Assembly (NCBI GenBank): GCA_900551205.1 | Contig: URUW01000097.1 | Span: forward strand, 1 to 6,868 | DNA from: an uncultured Collinsella sp. | Lineage (GTDB): Bacteria > Actinomycetota > Coriobacteriia > Coriobacteriales > Coriobacteriaceae | Direction of reading: 5' to 3' | Length of the DNA stretch: 6,868 nucleotides | Shown: piece after piece, positions 1 through 5,267 of the stretch | Layout of the letters: every line of letters starts with the position of its first letter | Numbering within the stretch: the first letter of the stretch is position 1 | Translations under genes and position numbers: made by a program | Notes under the pieces: generated by a model | What the model was told of the DNA's origin: nothing | The model's database searches: none | What the model saw: the letters and a program-made list of their open reading frames with translations, nothing else

Positions 1-116
1 CGTGCCATCAGCTCAATGTGTTCGGTTGAGATCGGAAATCAACCTTTCACTTCGCACCATCTCCATTTCCAACCAAATCCATATCGACCCTCAGACGCTG
101 CGCATACGCCAGCGCA
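1..116. other. Intergenic DNA downstream of the transporter operon
   Basis: No convincing gene was found here on either strand. Minus-strand reading frames that continue past the permease stop end within about 20 codons. A minus-strand ATG at 6-8 could open a gene to the left of the window, but too little of it is visible and its upstream GAG is a poor ribosome binding site. No hairpin with a T-run is seen, so the transporter transcript may continue leftward out of the window. Positions 79-101 resemble 2730-2752 (see findings). Confidence 0.5.
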
Positions 117-905
117 CTACCTTCTTCGATAAAAACTGCACGAAAGCAGCAATAGACATGCGAGCGACACGATGACCGCATGGCCGCATGCAGCCATCAG
201 GACCGTCCCGCCGGCAGCCCCGCACGCCCTCATCCAATAAGCCATGTGAACCGGGGGTAAAACGGTTGGGAAACTCATCGCGATAACAAGGCCCGCGAAC
301 GTTGCGACCAGCAAGGCTCCCGACACAAGAGATCTGATCCTGAACACCTCATATGCAACCGCAACCATCAGCGTATAAGCGGCGTCTATAACGATATTCG
401 ACAGGAGTGCCGAGGTCACATTACCAACCGTAAGGCTGTCTAGACCGCTTCCGGAGCACACGGCAAAGACCGCAGCGACACCGAGAGTAAACACGATGTA
501 GGGGCACAGCGTATACACTTCGCAAGCCAATGTCTTTGCCGCAAACAGCTGCCAGCTGCGGAAGCCCCGAGCAATCGAAACTCCCCTTGCCGACACGCTC
601 GTCGCATCACCGAATAGCGTCCCCGCCACAACAACAGAGACGATTGGGAAGAACACCGTATGCGCCATGGAGACGACACTTAGCCAGGAAGAGATACCCG
701 TTGGCCCAACCCCTATCGAGAAAAGATAGCCCGGATCGGCGGAAAAGCCAAAGAACTGGCCCTCTCCCCCTGCGGAGACCCATGCGCCGGACCCGGCAAA
801 CACATAAATCCCCGCGATGCCCAAATACATCAGCGCTATTATCACGGCGAGTTTCATTCTCCTTGCGCGGAACAGTTCCGCCCTGACCGACATCCCAAGA
901 TTCAT
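117..905 (-). CDS. ABC-2 type transporter permease (second membrane subunit)
   Basis: Predicted integral membrane subunit of 262 residues. It should form the translocation path of an ABC exporter with the neighbouring permease and ATPase. Six hydrophobic stretches are visible at about 17-38, 73-100, 125-150, 165-188, 193-213 and 236-258. The sequence starts in the cytoplasm and ends with a basic YRRR tail. The long loop between helices 1 and 2 is rich in Gly and aromatic residues and is probably extracellular. The segment after helix 2 (VSIARGFRSWQLFAAKTLA) resembles the coupling segment of ABC-2 permeases and the matching segment of the upstream permease. The start is the ATG at 903-905. It overlaps the upstream stop as ATGA and has AAGGA about ten bases before it, which implies translational coupling. 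A longer open frame reaches 1271 but runs antisense-like through the upstream permease gene and was not used. The fold assignment is firm; the cargo is inferred from the adjacent peptide genes. Confidence 0.85.
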   Translation of the reverse strand: MNLGMSVRAELFRARRMKLAVIIALMYLGIAGIYVFAGSGAWVSAGGEGQFFGFSADPGYLFSIGVGPTGISSWLSVVSMAHTVFFPIVSVVVAGTLFGDATSVSARGVSIARGFRSWQLFAAKTLACEVYTLCPYIVFTLGVAAVFAVCSGSGLDSLTVGNVTSALLSNIVIDAAYTLMVAVAYEVFRIRSLVSGALLVATFAGLVIAMSFPTVLPPVHMAYWMRACGAAGGTVLMAACGHAVIVSLACLLLLSCSFYRRR

Positions 906-1720
906 CGAACCGCCGTCCTTACAAATAGCGAGACGAGCGCAACTCCAACCGACACAAGCACAGTGCCGCCCGCATACAGCAAAACCTGAATTACACCAAC
1001 ATTCTGCATACTCAGGGAACACAGGTTCATCAGGTAATACACGGGCGAGAGCATGAGCAGCAAGCTGGGCTGACCGCTTCCGTATGTACTTGGGAACCAC
1101 ACCATCACAAATGTCGAAACCGCTATTGCAACGACGCTGCTCGCCACCACACTCCTCGTGAGCAAATACAGGGCGAAGGTAGCGGCGTACATCGAAATGA
1201 GCAGCAGCGCGATCATCAGCGCAATCGATACAAATTGGGCAAACCCTGAGCACGAGGCCCCAACGTCCCATTGGGCCATCTTGGTTAAATACAGCGCAGT
1301 CGTAGAAAGAAGATACACGGCACCGACCAGAGTGCAGTTCACCAACAGCTTCGTGATCACAATCGCCGCCTGCGACACCCCTCGCGATCTCGATACGGCG
1401 TAAGCCACGGATTCAAAGTCTCTCGACGTAGCGTAAACCGCGTAGAGAATCGTCACCGGAATCCAGACCACTGTAGACGCAAAAGACGCCCGGGCAACAG
1501 AGCCCAAAACGTCCCCTGCATCCACTAGGTTTCCAATAAAACCTATAGCCCCTCCAAGCGTATACGGGTCATCACCGGCGACCATGATCAGCACCTCAGA
1601 CGAAGTCGCAGCCGCAACCACATACAGCACAGCCGCAAGCGCAATCATCAGAGCGGTCGCCGGGTGCCTGGCGAGCAACCATACCTCGCTCCGAAAAGCT
1701 GAGATGAACTCGCGTTTCAT
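902..1720 (-). CDS. ABC-2 type transporter permease (first membrane subunit)
   Basis: Predicted membrane protein of 272 residues, a second half-channel for the same ABC transporter. Hydrophobic helices lie at about 21-39, 79-98, 124-146, 161-187, 191-209 and 242-267. As in ABC-2 permeases, a polar cytoplasmic coupling stretch with an RDFE motif and an SRSRGVSQAAIVITK segment sits between helices 2 and 3. The ATG at 1718-1720 overlaps the ATPase stop by one base (TGATG). A GTG one codon earlier (1721-1723) is an alternative start and would add one Met. The ribosome binding site is weak, so translation is probably coupled to the ATPase. The two permeases share little overall sequence, so the transporter is probably a heterodimer of permeases with an ATPase dimer. 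This is the F-E-G style layout of lantibiotic immunity transporters, though family membership at that level is my inference. What is exported or expelled cannot be read from this gene alone. Confidence 0.85.
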   Translation of the reverse strand: MKREFISAFRSEVWLLARHPATALMIALAAVLYVVAAATSSEVLIMVAGDDPYTLGGAIGFIGNLVDAGDVLGSVARASFASTVVWIPVTILYAVYATSRDFESVAYAVSRSRGVSQAAIVITKLLVNCTLVGAVYLLSTTALYLTKMAQWDVGASCSGFAQFVSIALMIALLLISMYAATFALYLLTRSVVASSVVAIAVSTFVMVWFPSTYGSGQPSLLLMLSPVYYLMNLCSLSMQNVGVIQVLLYAGGTVLVSVGVALVSLFVRTAVR

Positions 1721-2640
1721 CACAGCTCGCTCTCTCGACCGATGAGCTCCGAATAAAACTCCTCAAGGCTCTTCCTATGAGAATACGCCTCCGCAACCCT
1801 CACACCTGCGGTCGAGAGCGCTTCGATTGCAATGCCCCGCCCTTCCTTTTTCTCCTCATAGCGCATAAGGACGCTGCCGTCCGGCAGAAAAGAATGTGAG
1901 GTCTCATCTCCGAGAACCGATCTCGTTCGCTCCAGATCGTCCACATGCAACACGAAACCACCGCGGCATGACTTTTCCAGCTGAGGTGCGGTCATCCTTC
2001 GAATGAGGCGACCATGACTTATGAAGAGGTAATCAGTTGCCAGCTTGTGCATCTCCTCAAGATTGTGGCTGGATACGAGAATCGTTTTACCTTGATCTTT
2101 GTTAAGATGCGTAAGGATTTTTCTTACTTCGACTATCCCCATCGGATCCAGGCCGTTTGTCGGCTCGTCCAGGATCAACAGCTCCGGATCGCCCAGCAAC
2201 GCTATGGCCAGATCGAGACGCCTCCTCATTCCCATTGAGAAGTTCTTCACTTTCTTCCCGCCGGCCTCCCCCAAACCGACGGTTGATAACACACCGTCGA
2301 TGGAACGATCGGTGGGAAGCCCCCACTCAATACAGCGAACGACCAAGTTGTCTCGCGCGGTCAGATTAGGATACGAAGCATTGAGGTCGGGCATATAACC
2401 CAGCCTTTCCCTGCAGCTCCGTATTTCACGTCTCCCGGTTTGCCCAAACATCGAGATCGTTCCTGACGATGGCTCCGAAAGCCCCGTGATCAATCGAATT
2501 AACGTGCTCTTGCCGGCACCATTCTCCCCAATGAGTGCACACAGCTCGCCTTCCATTAAAGAGAACGAGACTGATTTAACCGCTTCAAACCCGCCATATC
2601 TCTTGGATATGGCACGCAATTCAACTGGGACTTCCCGCAT
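1720..2640 (-). CDS. ABC transporter ATP-binding protein (peptide export or immunity type)
   Basis: Cytoplasmic ATPase subunit of 306 residues that powers the two downstream permeases. The order of motifs is complete: Walker A GENGAGKST at 38-46, Q-loop region LGYMPD at 80-85 (Asp where Gln is usual), signature FSMGMRRRLD at 134-143, Walker B LLILDE at 154-159 with catalytic Glu159, D-loop GLDP at 163-166 and switch His192 in SSHNLEE. The FSMGM signature instead of LSGGQ is common in the BcrA/NatA-like subgroup that works with ABC-2 permeases. About 100 residues follow the nucleotide-binding domain, as in that subgroup. I chose the ATG at 2638-2640 because GGGGAGG lies nine bases upstream. 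An ATG three codons earlier touches that ribosome binding site, and a longer frame to 2799 reads through the intergenic hairpins. The gene starts 165 nt after the second peptide gene and overlaps the first permease gene by one base. Role in peptide export or self-immunity is inferred from context. Confidence 0.9.
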   Translation of the reverse strand: MREVPVELRAISKRYGGFEAVKSVSFSLMEGELCALIGENGAGKSTLIRLITGLSEPSSGTISMFGQTGRREIRSCRERLGYMPDLNASYPNLTARDNLVVRCIEWGLPTDRSIDGVLSTVGLGEAGGKKVKNFSMGMRRRLDLAIALLGDPELLILDEPTNGLDPMGIVEVRKILTHLNKDQGKTILVSSHNLEEMHKLATDYLFISHGRLIRRMTAPQLEKSCRGGFVLHVDDLERTRSVLGDETSHSFLPDGSVLMRYEEKKEGRGIAIEALSTAGVRVAEAYSHRKSLEEFYSELIGRESEL

Positions 2641-2777
2641 GGACGACATCCTCCCCGTCAATAAAAAGGGACGACATGGCAATTGTGCGGGGTTATAGGT
2701 AACGTCGGTTCGCCCCCCATATTGCAATGCCACATCGCCCCTCAGGCGCTGCTGGCCAAAATATCTTTGAACAGTCT

Positions 2778-2799
2778 GTGCACGCCGTACGGCGTGCAC
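2778..2799 (-). repeat. 22-bp perfect palindrome between peptide gene and ATPase gene
   Basis: Every base of 2778-2799 pairs with its partner around a GTAC centre, with GTGCAC and GTGCAC as outer arms. On the minus-strand transcript it follows the second peptide gene directly. It shares its 2794-2799 arm with the neighbouring hairpin, so the two structures exclude each other. No T-run follows on the minus strand, so it is not a textbook intrinsic terminator. It could act as an mRNA processing or stabilising structure, or as a protein binding site. Confidence 0.7.
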
Positions 2800-2824
2800 T
2801 ATCCGCTAAAAGCGGATAGTGCAC
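2794..2824 (-). promoter_or_regulatory. 14-bp stem hairpin over the 3' end of the second peptide gene
   Basis: Positions 2794-2807 and 2811-2824 are perfect reverse complements separated by three bases. In the minus-strand mRNA the stem contains the last codons (Cys35-Thr-Ile-Arg-Phe) and the stop of the second peptide gene, with the loop at the Phe/stop junction. A ribosome finishing the peptide would melt it. The likely role is setting the ratio of abundant peptide message to rarer transporter message, as internal hairpins do in several bacteriocin operons. That role is inferred, not seen. Confidence 0.65.
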
Positions 2825-2925
2825 TCCTGTGAAGAACACTTGGTGCTGCAGCTGCCGTGCGCGTAAAAGAAGCAATTGCTGCACATGGGCTCAGCCCCGG
2901 CTGACGGCTCGGTAATCCATTCCAT
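2806..2925 (-). CDS. Cysteine-rich 39-residue peptide, paralogue 2 (candidate RiPP or bacteriocin precursor)
   Basis: I do not recognise a named family. The product begins MEWITEPSAGAEPM and has cysteines at 15, 18, 26, 30 and 35, the block NCFFYAHG at 17-24, and ends CTIRF. It is identical at 23 of 39 positions to the upstream gene's product, with no gaps and all five cysteines aligned. That conservation in an otherwise variable sequence shows that this frame is the coding one. The first 14 residues are acidic, and the part from Cys15 on is Cys-rich with His, Lys and Arg, which looks like a leader followed by a core. No double-glycine site or signal peptide is visible. The start is the ATG at 2923-2925, eight bases after AAAGGAGG. 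An ATG five bases earlier is in another frame. The gene lies 46 nt after paralogue 1, and its 3' end is embedded in a strong hairpin. A small metal-binding peptide is an alternative reading. Confidence 0.8.
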   Translation of the reverse strand: MEWITEPSAGAEPMCSNCFFYAHGSCSTKCSSQECTIRF

Positions 2926-2971
2926 TTCATTCCCCTCCTTTCGCGGTAGAAAGCCAGTTCATCTCTGCCCC

Positions 2972-3091
2972 CTAGAAACGGAACGTGCAGGACTGATTGG
3001 GGCACCTCTTCGTGCATCCCCCGTGCGCGTAGAAGAAGCAGTTGCCGCACGCGGGTGCAACGCCTTCCTCCGGCTCGTTAATCCAATCCAT
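2972..3091 (-). CDS. Cysteine-rich 39-residue peptide, paralogue 1 (candidate RiPP or bacteriocin precursor)
   Basis: First gene of the operon and too short for most gene callers. The product begins MDWINEPEEGVAPA and has cysteines at 15, 18, 26, 30 and 35, the NCFFYAHG block at 17-24, and ends CTFRF. The N-terminal third carries four acidic residues and no lysine or arginine. The Cys-rich remainder is basic (His23, Lys28, Arg29, Arg38). No transmembrane segment, Sec signal or Gly-Gly cleavage site is seen. AAAGGAGG at 3097-3104 stands five bases before the ATG, an excellent ribosome binding site that points to high expression. The promoter at 3130-3158 places the transcript start about 30 nt upstream. 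Tandem paralogous small genes followed by a dedicated ABC transporter fit a two-peptide or variant bacteriocin/RiPP system. Product function is inferred; existence of the gene is well supported by its paralogue. Confidence 0.82.
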   Translation of the reverse strand: MDWINEPEEGVAPACGNCFFYAHGGCTKRCPNQSCTFRF

Positions 3092-3114
3092 CTCTCCCTC
3101 CTTTCCTTGCATAC

Positions 3115-3153
3115 CGAATTGATAATGTTATTCTAATTCGATATGTATCATAT
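3115..3153. promoter_or_regulatory. Dyad symmetries over the peptide promoter (candidate operators)
   Basis: ATATG at 3141-3145 and CATAT at 3149-3153 form a perfect dyad around three bases, inside the spacer between the -35 and -10 boxes. A second, wider dyad pairs CGAATT at 3115-3120 with AATTCG at 3135-3140 and spans the -10 box and the transcript start. Such positions are typical for Cro/CI-type repressors, and an XRE-family gene lies only a few hundred bases away. Short AT-rich dyads also arise by chance, so this is tentative. Confidence 0.35.
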
Positions 3154-3158
3154 TTCAA
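3130..3158 (-). promoter_or_regulatory. Sigma-70-type promoter of the peptide-transporter operon
   Basis: On the minus strand TTGAAA (3153-3158) and TAGAAT (3130-3135) are separated by exactly 17 bases, five of six matches to consensus in each box. Transcription would start near 3123, leaving about 30 nt of untranslated leader with the ribosome binding site. The surrounding AT-rich stretch contrasts with the GC-rich genes on both sides. Confidence 0.65.
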
Positions 3159-3159
3159 T

Positions 3160-3278
3160 ATAAGCTTATTTATATATTACACAAGGTAAGCACCCCCCTG
3201 CATCCAGCACAGGAAATGACTCTCTCGTTCCCCAGTGACGCGGCGAGAAATACAGGCCACTGCAGGACGTTGAATGAA
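3160..3278. other. Intergenic DNA without recognised gene
   Basis: This stretch separates the regulator unit from the peptide promoter. A plus-strand frame opening at 3217 would run across the terminator hairpin into the antisense of the regulator gene and has no ribosome binding site, so it is not accepted. The part near 3160-3180 is AT-rich; beyond 3190 composition returns to the genome-like level. Confidence 0.4.
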
Positions 3279-3310
3279 CAGCCCGTGAAAACCGTTGTTT
3301 TCACGGGCTG
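3279..3310 (-). terminator. Strong hairpin downstream of the XRE regulator gene
   Basis: Positions 3279-3292 and 3297-3310 form a perfect 14-bp stem with a CGTT loop. It lies about 30 nt past the stop of the regulator gene, the right place to end the DUF2975/XRE transcript before the peptide promoter. Read leftward, the tail is TTCATTC, only moderately T-rich. Read rightward, a run of six T follows some 14 bases away. It is either a modest intrinsic terminator for the minus strand or a bidirectional one. Confidence 0.55.
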
Positions 3311-3341
3311 CACCTGCTCAATACTTTTTTATTCTCCAGCC

Positions 3342-3671
3342 TCAGTCGTCTCTAAGATCGACCACGTAAACATGATCTGACTCCAGGACCGGGTCATCAC
3401 CCGTCGCGGTCGCCCTGCTCAGCGCGTTGCGGGCGCGCCGCGTCGCCAGTTCCTCAAGTTCTCTTTCGTTGACGCGCTTAATAAGATCGCCAGGCTGGCA
3501 ATCAAGCTCTACGCAAATATCCAGCAATGTCTTTAACCTAATTGCCTTCACCTTGCCATTTCGTATTTTTGAGATACTTGCCGGTGTGTGCCCGGTCGCC
3601 CGAATGATATCCGTACTCGTCTTTCCGCGTCGAAGCAATAAGCTTTCAAGCTCAATAATCAGATAGTCCAT
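3342..3671 (-). CDS. XRE (Cro/CI) family DNA-binding regulator paired with DUF2975
   Basis: Small transcription factor of 109 residues. An N-terminal helix-turn-helix domain spans about residues 1-66: DIIRATGHTPASISKIRNGK (21-40) covers the turn and recognition helix, and LKTLLDICVELDCQPGDLI (46-64) is the hallmark end of the YozG-like Cro/CI subgroup. Members of that subgroup are usually about 70 residues and are often encoded directly after a DUF2975 membrane protein, as here. Unusually, this one carries some 40 more residues: a charged helical part (ERELEELATRRARNALSRA) and an acidic tail ending VYVVDLRDD. The ATG at 3669-3671 has GAGGGG just upstream and lies 8 nt after the DUF2975 stop, so the two are surely cotranscribed. 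A longer in-frame start at 3752 would overlap the DUF2975 gene and is rejected. Targets are unknown; autoregulation and control of the adjacent peptide promoter are the natural guesses. Confidence 0.85.
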   Translation of the reverse strand: MDYLIIELESLLLRRGKTSTDIIRATGHTPASISKIRNGKVKAIRLKTLLDICVELDCQPGDLIKRVNERELEELATRRARNALSRATATGDDPVLESDHVYVVDLRDD

Positions 3672-3679
3672 GCCGCCCC

Positions 3680-4219
3680 TCACACCAAATCCTCGGTCTG
3701 GTCTTGAAGCAGAGCTCCGTAGCGCCATATCGCAGAAATCGAGAAGCAGCAAACGGCCCCCAGCACAGCACCAATATCTATGGGCAGGGCCAGGTTTTCA
3801 AACATCGAATAGGCGTTCCCCAGCAAGTCGAAGGGGCCAATCACTATCGAAAGAAACCCCGGAGAAAACAAGAGGTCACCTATTGCCGCTGCAACAAACA
3901 GCCACCCGATAATCGAGATTCTTCGAGCATGCGAAAGGGTAAAGGGCGATTCGCCATGAGCCATGTCCATGCTGATTCCCCGCAGGGTCCATGTGGCCCC
4001 TCCGGAAATCAGAAGATACATCAAAGGAACCACTACGGAAACCGTCTTTGATGGATCATATAGGTTTCCTTGAGCAGCCATAAGCCCAATGGAAATAACC
4101 ACCACCACCGAACAGCAACACACCGCTATAAACAGCGCCGTAAACAGAATCCCAAGCCTTCTTCCGAGAGTCATCATCTTCTGGATGGACTTATCGATCT
4201 TCTGGGCGCTATTCACCAC
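3680..4219 (-). CDS. DUF2975 family membrane protein
   Basis: Predicted four-helix membrane protein of 179 residues. Hydrophobic spans lie at about 22-46, 58-78, 101-118 and 144-165. Family-like features are the GESPFT motif at 89-94 between helices 2 and 3 and the ending WRYGALLQDQTEDLV after the last helix. DUF2975 proteins have no established biochemical function. Their constant pairing with a short Cro/CI regulator suggests a membrane-linked sensor or antagonist of that regulator, but this is conjecture. The start is a GTG: TAGGAGGAG precedes tandem GTG codons at 4217-4219 and 4214-4216. The second has the better spacing of seven bases, so the protein may be 178 residues. Three consecutive cysteines occur inside the first helix (34-36). 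Confidence 0.82.
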   Translation of the reverse strand: MVNSAQKIDKSIQKMMTLGRRLGILFTALFIAVCCCSVVVVISIGLMAAQGNLYDPSKTVSVVVPLMYLLISGGATWTLRGISMDMAHGESPFTLSHARRISIIGWLFVAAAIGDLLFSPGFLSIVIGPFDLLGNAYSMFENLALPIDIGAVLGAVCCFSISAIWRYGALLQDQTEDLV

Positions 4220-4268
4220 AGCTCCTCCTAAAGCAATCAGAGGTCTTCTTACTTACTGTTTTTCCTAC

Positions 4269-4274
4269 ATTGTA
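4269..4274 (-). promoter_or_regulatory. Possible -10 box of the DUF2975-XRE unit
   Basis: TACAAT is present on the minus strand about 50 bases before the GTG start. No good -35 box stands at the expected distance, so support is limited to the hexamer and its position. The rest of 4275-4469 holds no recognisable gene; a perfect 8-bp inverted repeat (4370-4377 with 4404-4411) has a 26-nt loop and no assigned role. Confidence 0.35.
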
Positions 4275-4469
4275 ACGAACTCGATAAGAAGAGGGTCGCT
4301 TCACGCCGCGCAATCCCGAACTCCAAGCGTTTCTCATCAGCATTGCCCATCTTTCGAGTCGAAATTCAAATCCAGTTTCTTATCGCATGCTGAAATCAAC
4401 CCGAACTGGATGTGACTGGAAAACAGCGCGCTGCGTCGGTCGCGCTTTCCCGAGCGACTCTGGCACAAC

Positions 4470-4539
4470 AGACGATATGAGTTGAACATTGGGGCCTCTC
4501 CCCTTGCAGCTCCCTCGTGGGTCGGGCGACAATGGTCGT
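4470..4539 (+). repeat. Left inverted repeat of the IS remnant
   Basis: Reads inward from AGACGATATGAGTTGAACAT to GGGTCGGGCGACAATGGTCGT. It matches the reverse complement of 5268-5338 over almost its whole length, with a few substitutions around 4494-4516 and one single-base length difference. Confidence 0.85.
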
Positions 4540-4551
4540 ACCATCAACCGC

Positions 4552-4918
4552 GGCCGCGCGCTGCGGGCCCTCGGCCTCGGCTGCGTCGTCGGGGCGGTCC
4601 CGAAGATGCACCGGCCCGCGGCCGACCGCGGCCGCAAGAACGACCGCCGCGACGCCGAGTGGCTGGCACGCATGCTGGCGCGCCGCAACGTCGTCGAGGT
4701 GTGGGTCCCCGACGAGCGCCCTCGAGGACGCGCGCGACGACCTGCAACACGCCAAGCAGCGGATGTCGAAGTTCCTGCTGCGCCACGGCCTCGTCTTCGA
4801 CGAGACGACGCCGGCCGGCAGGCGCAGGGGCGCCTGGACGGGGGCCTACTGGGACTGGACGGAGTCCCTCTCCTTCGACGAGCCCGACGACGCCGCGGCC
4901 TACGAGCACTACATGGAC
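4552..4918 (+). pseudogene. IS110-family transposase fragment, frameshifted
   Basis: Residual N-terminal to middle part of an IS110 (DEDD-type) transposase/recombinase. In the first frame (4552-4716) the text RALRALGLGCVVGAVPKM, then NDRRDAEWLARML and VVEVWVPDE, corresponds to the conserved DEDD-domain stretch with its KxDxxDA-like motif. The continuation ALEDARDDLQHAKQRMSKFLLRHGL is found in the next frame from 4718, so one base has been gained or lost near 4717. That frame goes on through GAWTGAYWDWTESLSFDEPD to HYMD at 4918, where homology stops. The roughly 60-80 residues that should precede the fragment and the whole C-terminal transposase domain (with its catalytic Ser) are missing. Family assignment is from recognised sequence pattern; the gene is certainly nonfunctional. 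Confidence 0.78.
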
Positions 4919-5191
4919 GGAAATGACCTGGTAGAGAACCCTCGCACCGTCTACGTCGCAGGGGACGTAGACGAACTCGTCGAGCACGAGCAGCCTCGCG
5001 GGCGACACGTCGTTCAACAGTTTCGACAGCGTTCCCTTGCGCTTCGCGTTGCCGAGCTCGAGAACCAGCTGCGCGGTCTGCCAGAACCTGACCGACATGT
5101 CCGCGGCGACCGCGCGCATCGTGAGGGCGACTGCCATGCGCGTCTTGCCGCGCCTGGACTTACCGAAGAAGACGAGGTCTTCGCGCGATTG
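4919..5191 (-). pseudogene. istB: IS21-type helper ATPase (IstB) fragment
   Basis: The minus strand encodes the central part of an IstB-like AAA ATPase, the transposition helper of IS21 elements. Recognisable segments in order are DLVFFGKSRRGKTRMAVAL (a Walker A region, degraded from the usual GPPGTGKTH type), MSVRFWQTAQLVLEL, and ARLLVLDEFVYVP (Walker B, normally LILDEFGYLP), ending DGARVLYQVIS. Both ends are missing: a stop codon lies just upstream of the fragment near 5200, and homology ends at 4919, exactly next to the IS110 fragment on the other strand. The normal partner transposase IstA is absent from the window. The degraded nucleotide-binding loop and truncation mark it as a relic. 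Confidence 0.75.
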
Positions 5192-5267
5192 TTTGTGTCA
5201 ACGGCCAACTGAATGTGAACCCTTCTTGCATTGTTGCAACCTGGCTGGCAGCCGGTCTTTAATGACG

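Noticed and set aside
1720..2640. ATPase signature FSMGM and Asp in the Q-loop as evidence of a dead or novel ATPase
   Set aside because: SxGM-type signatures are common among ABC-2 associated ATPases, and Walker A, Walker B, catalytic Glu and switch His are all intact.
2658..2735. A 25-codon minus-strand frame (MWHCNMGGEP...) with two cysteines just before the ATPase gene, a possible third peptide
   Set aside because: Its GAGGGG is only about two bases from the ATG, it shows no similarity to the two 39-residue peptides, and it overlaps the ATPase ribosome binding site.
2641..2799. Longer ATPase start giving a 53-residue N-terminal extension
   Set aside because: The extension reads through the palindrome and has no ribosome binding site, whereas the ATG at 2638-2640 has a well-spaced GGGGAGG and matches the normal family start.
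2799..3050. Longer frames of 63 to 86 codons overlapping the two small peptide genes on both strands
   Set aside because: They do not align with each other, and the frames with aligned cysteines and good ribosome binding sites are different ones.
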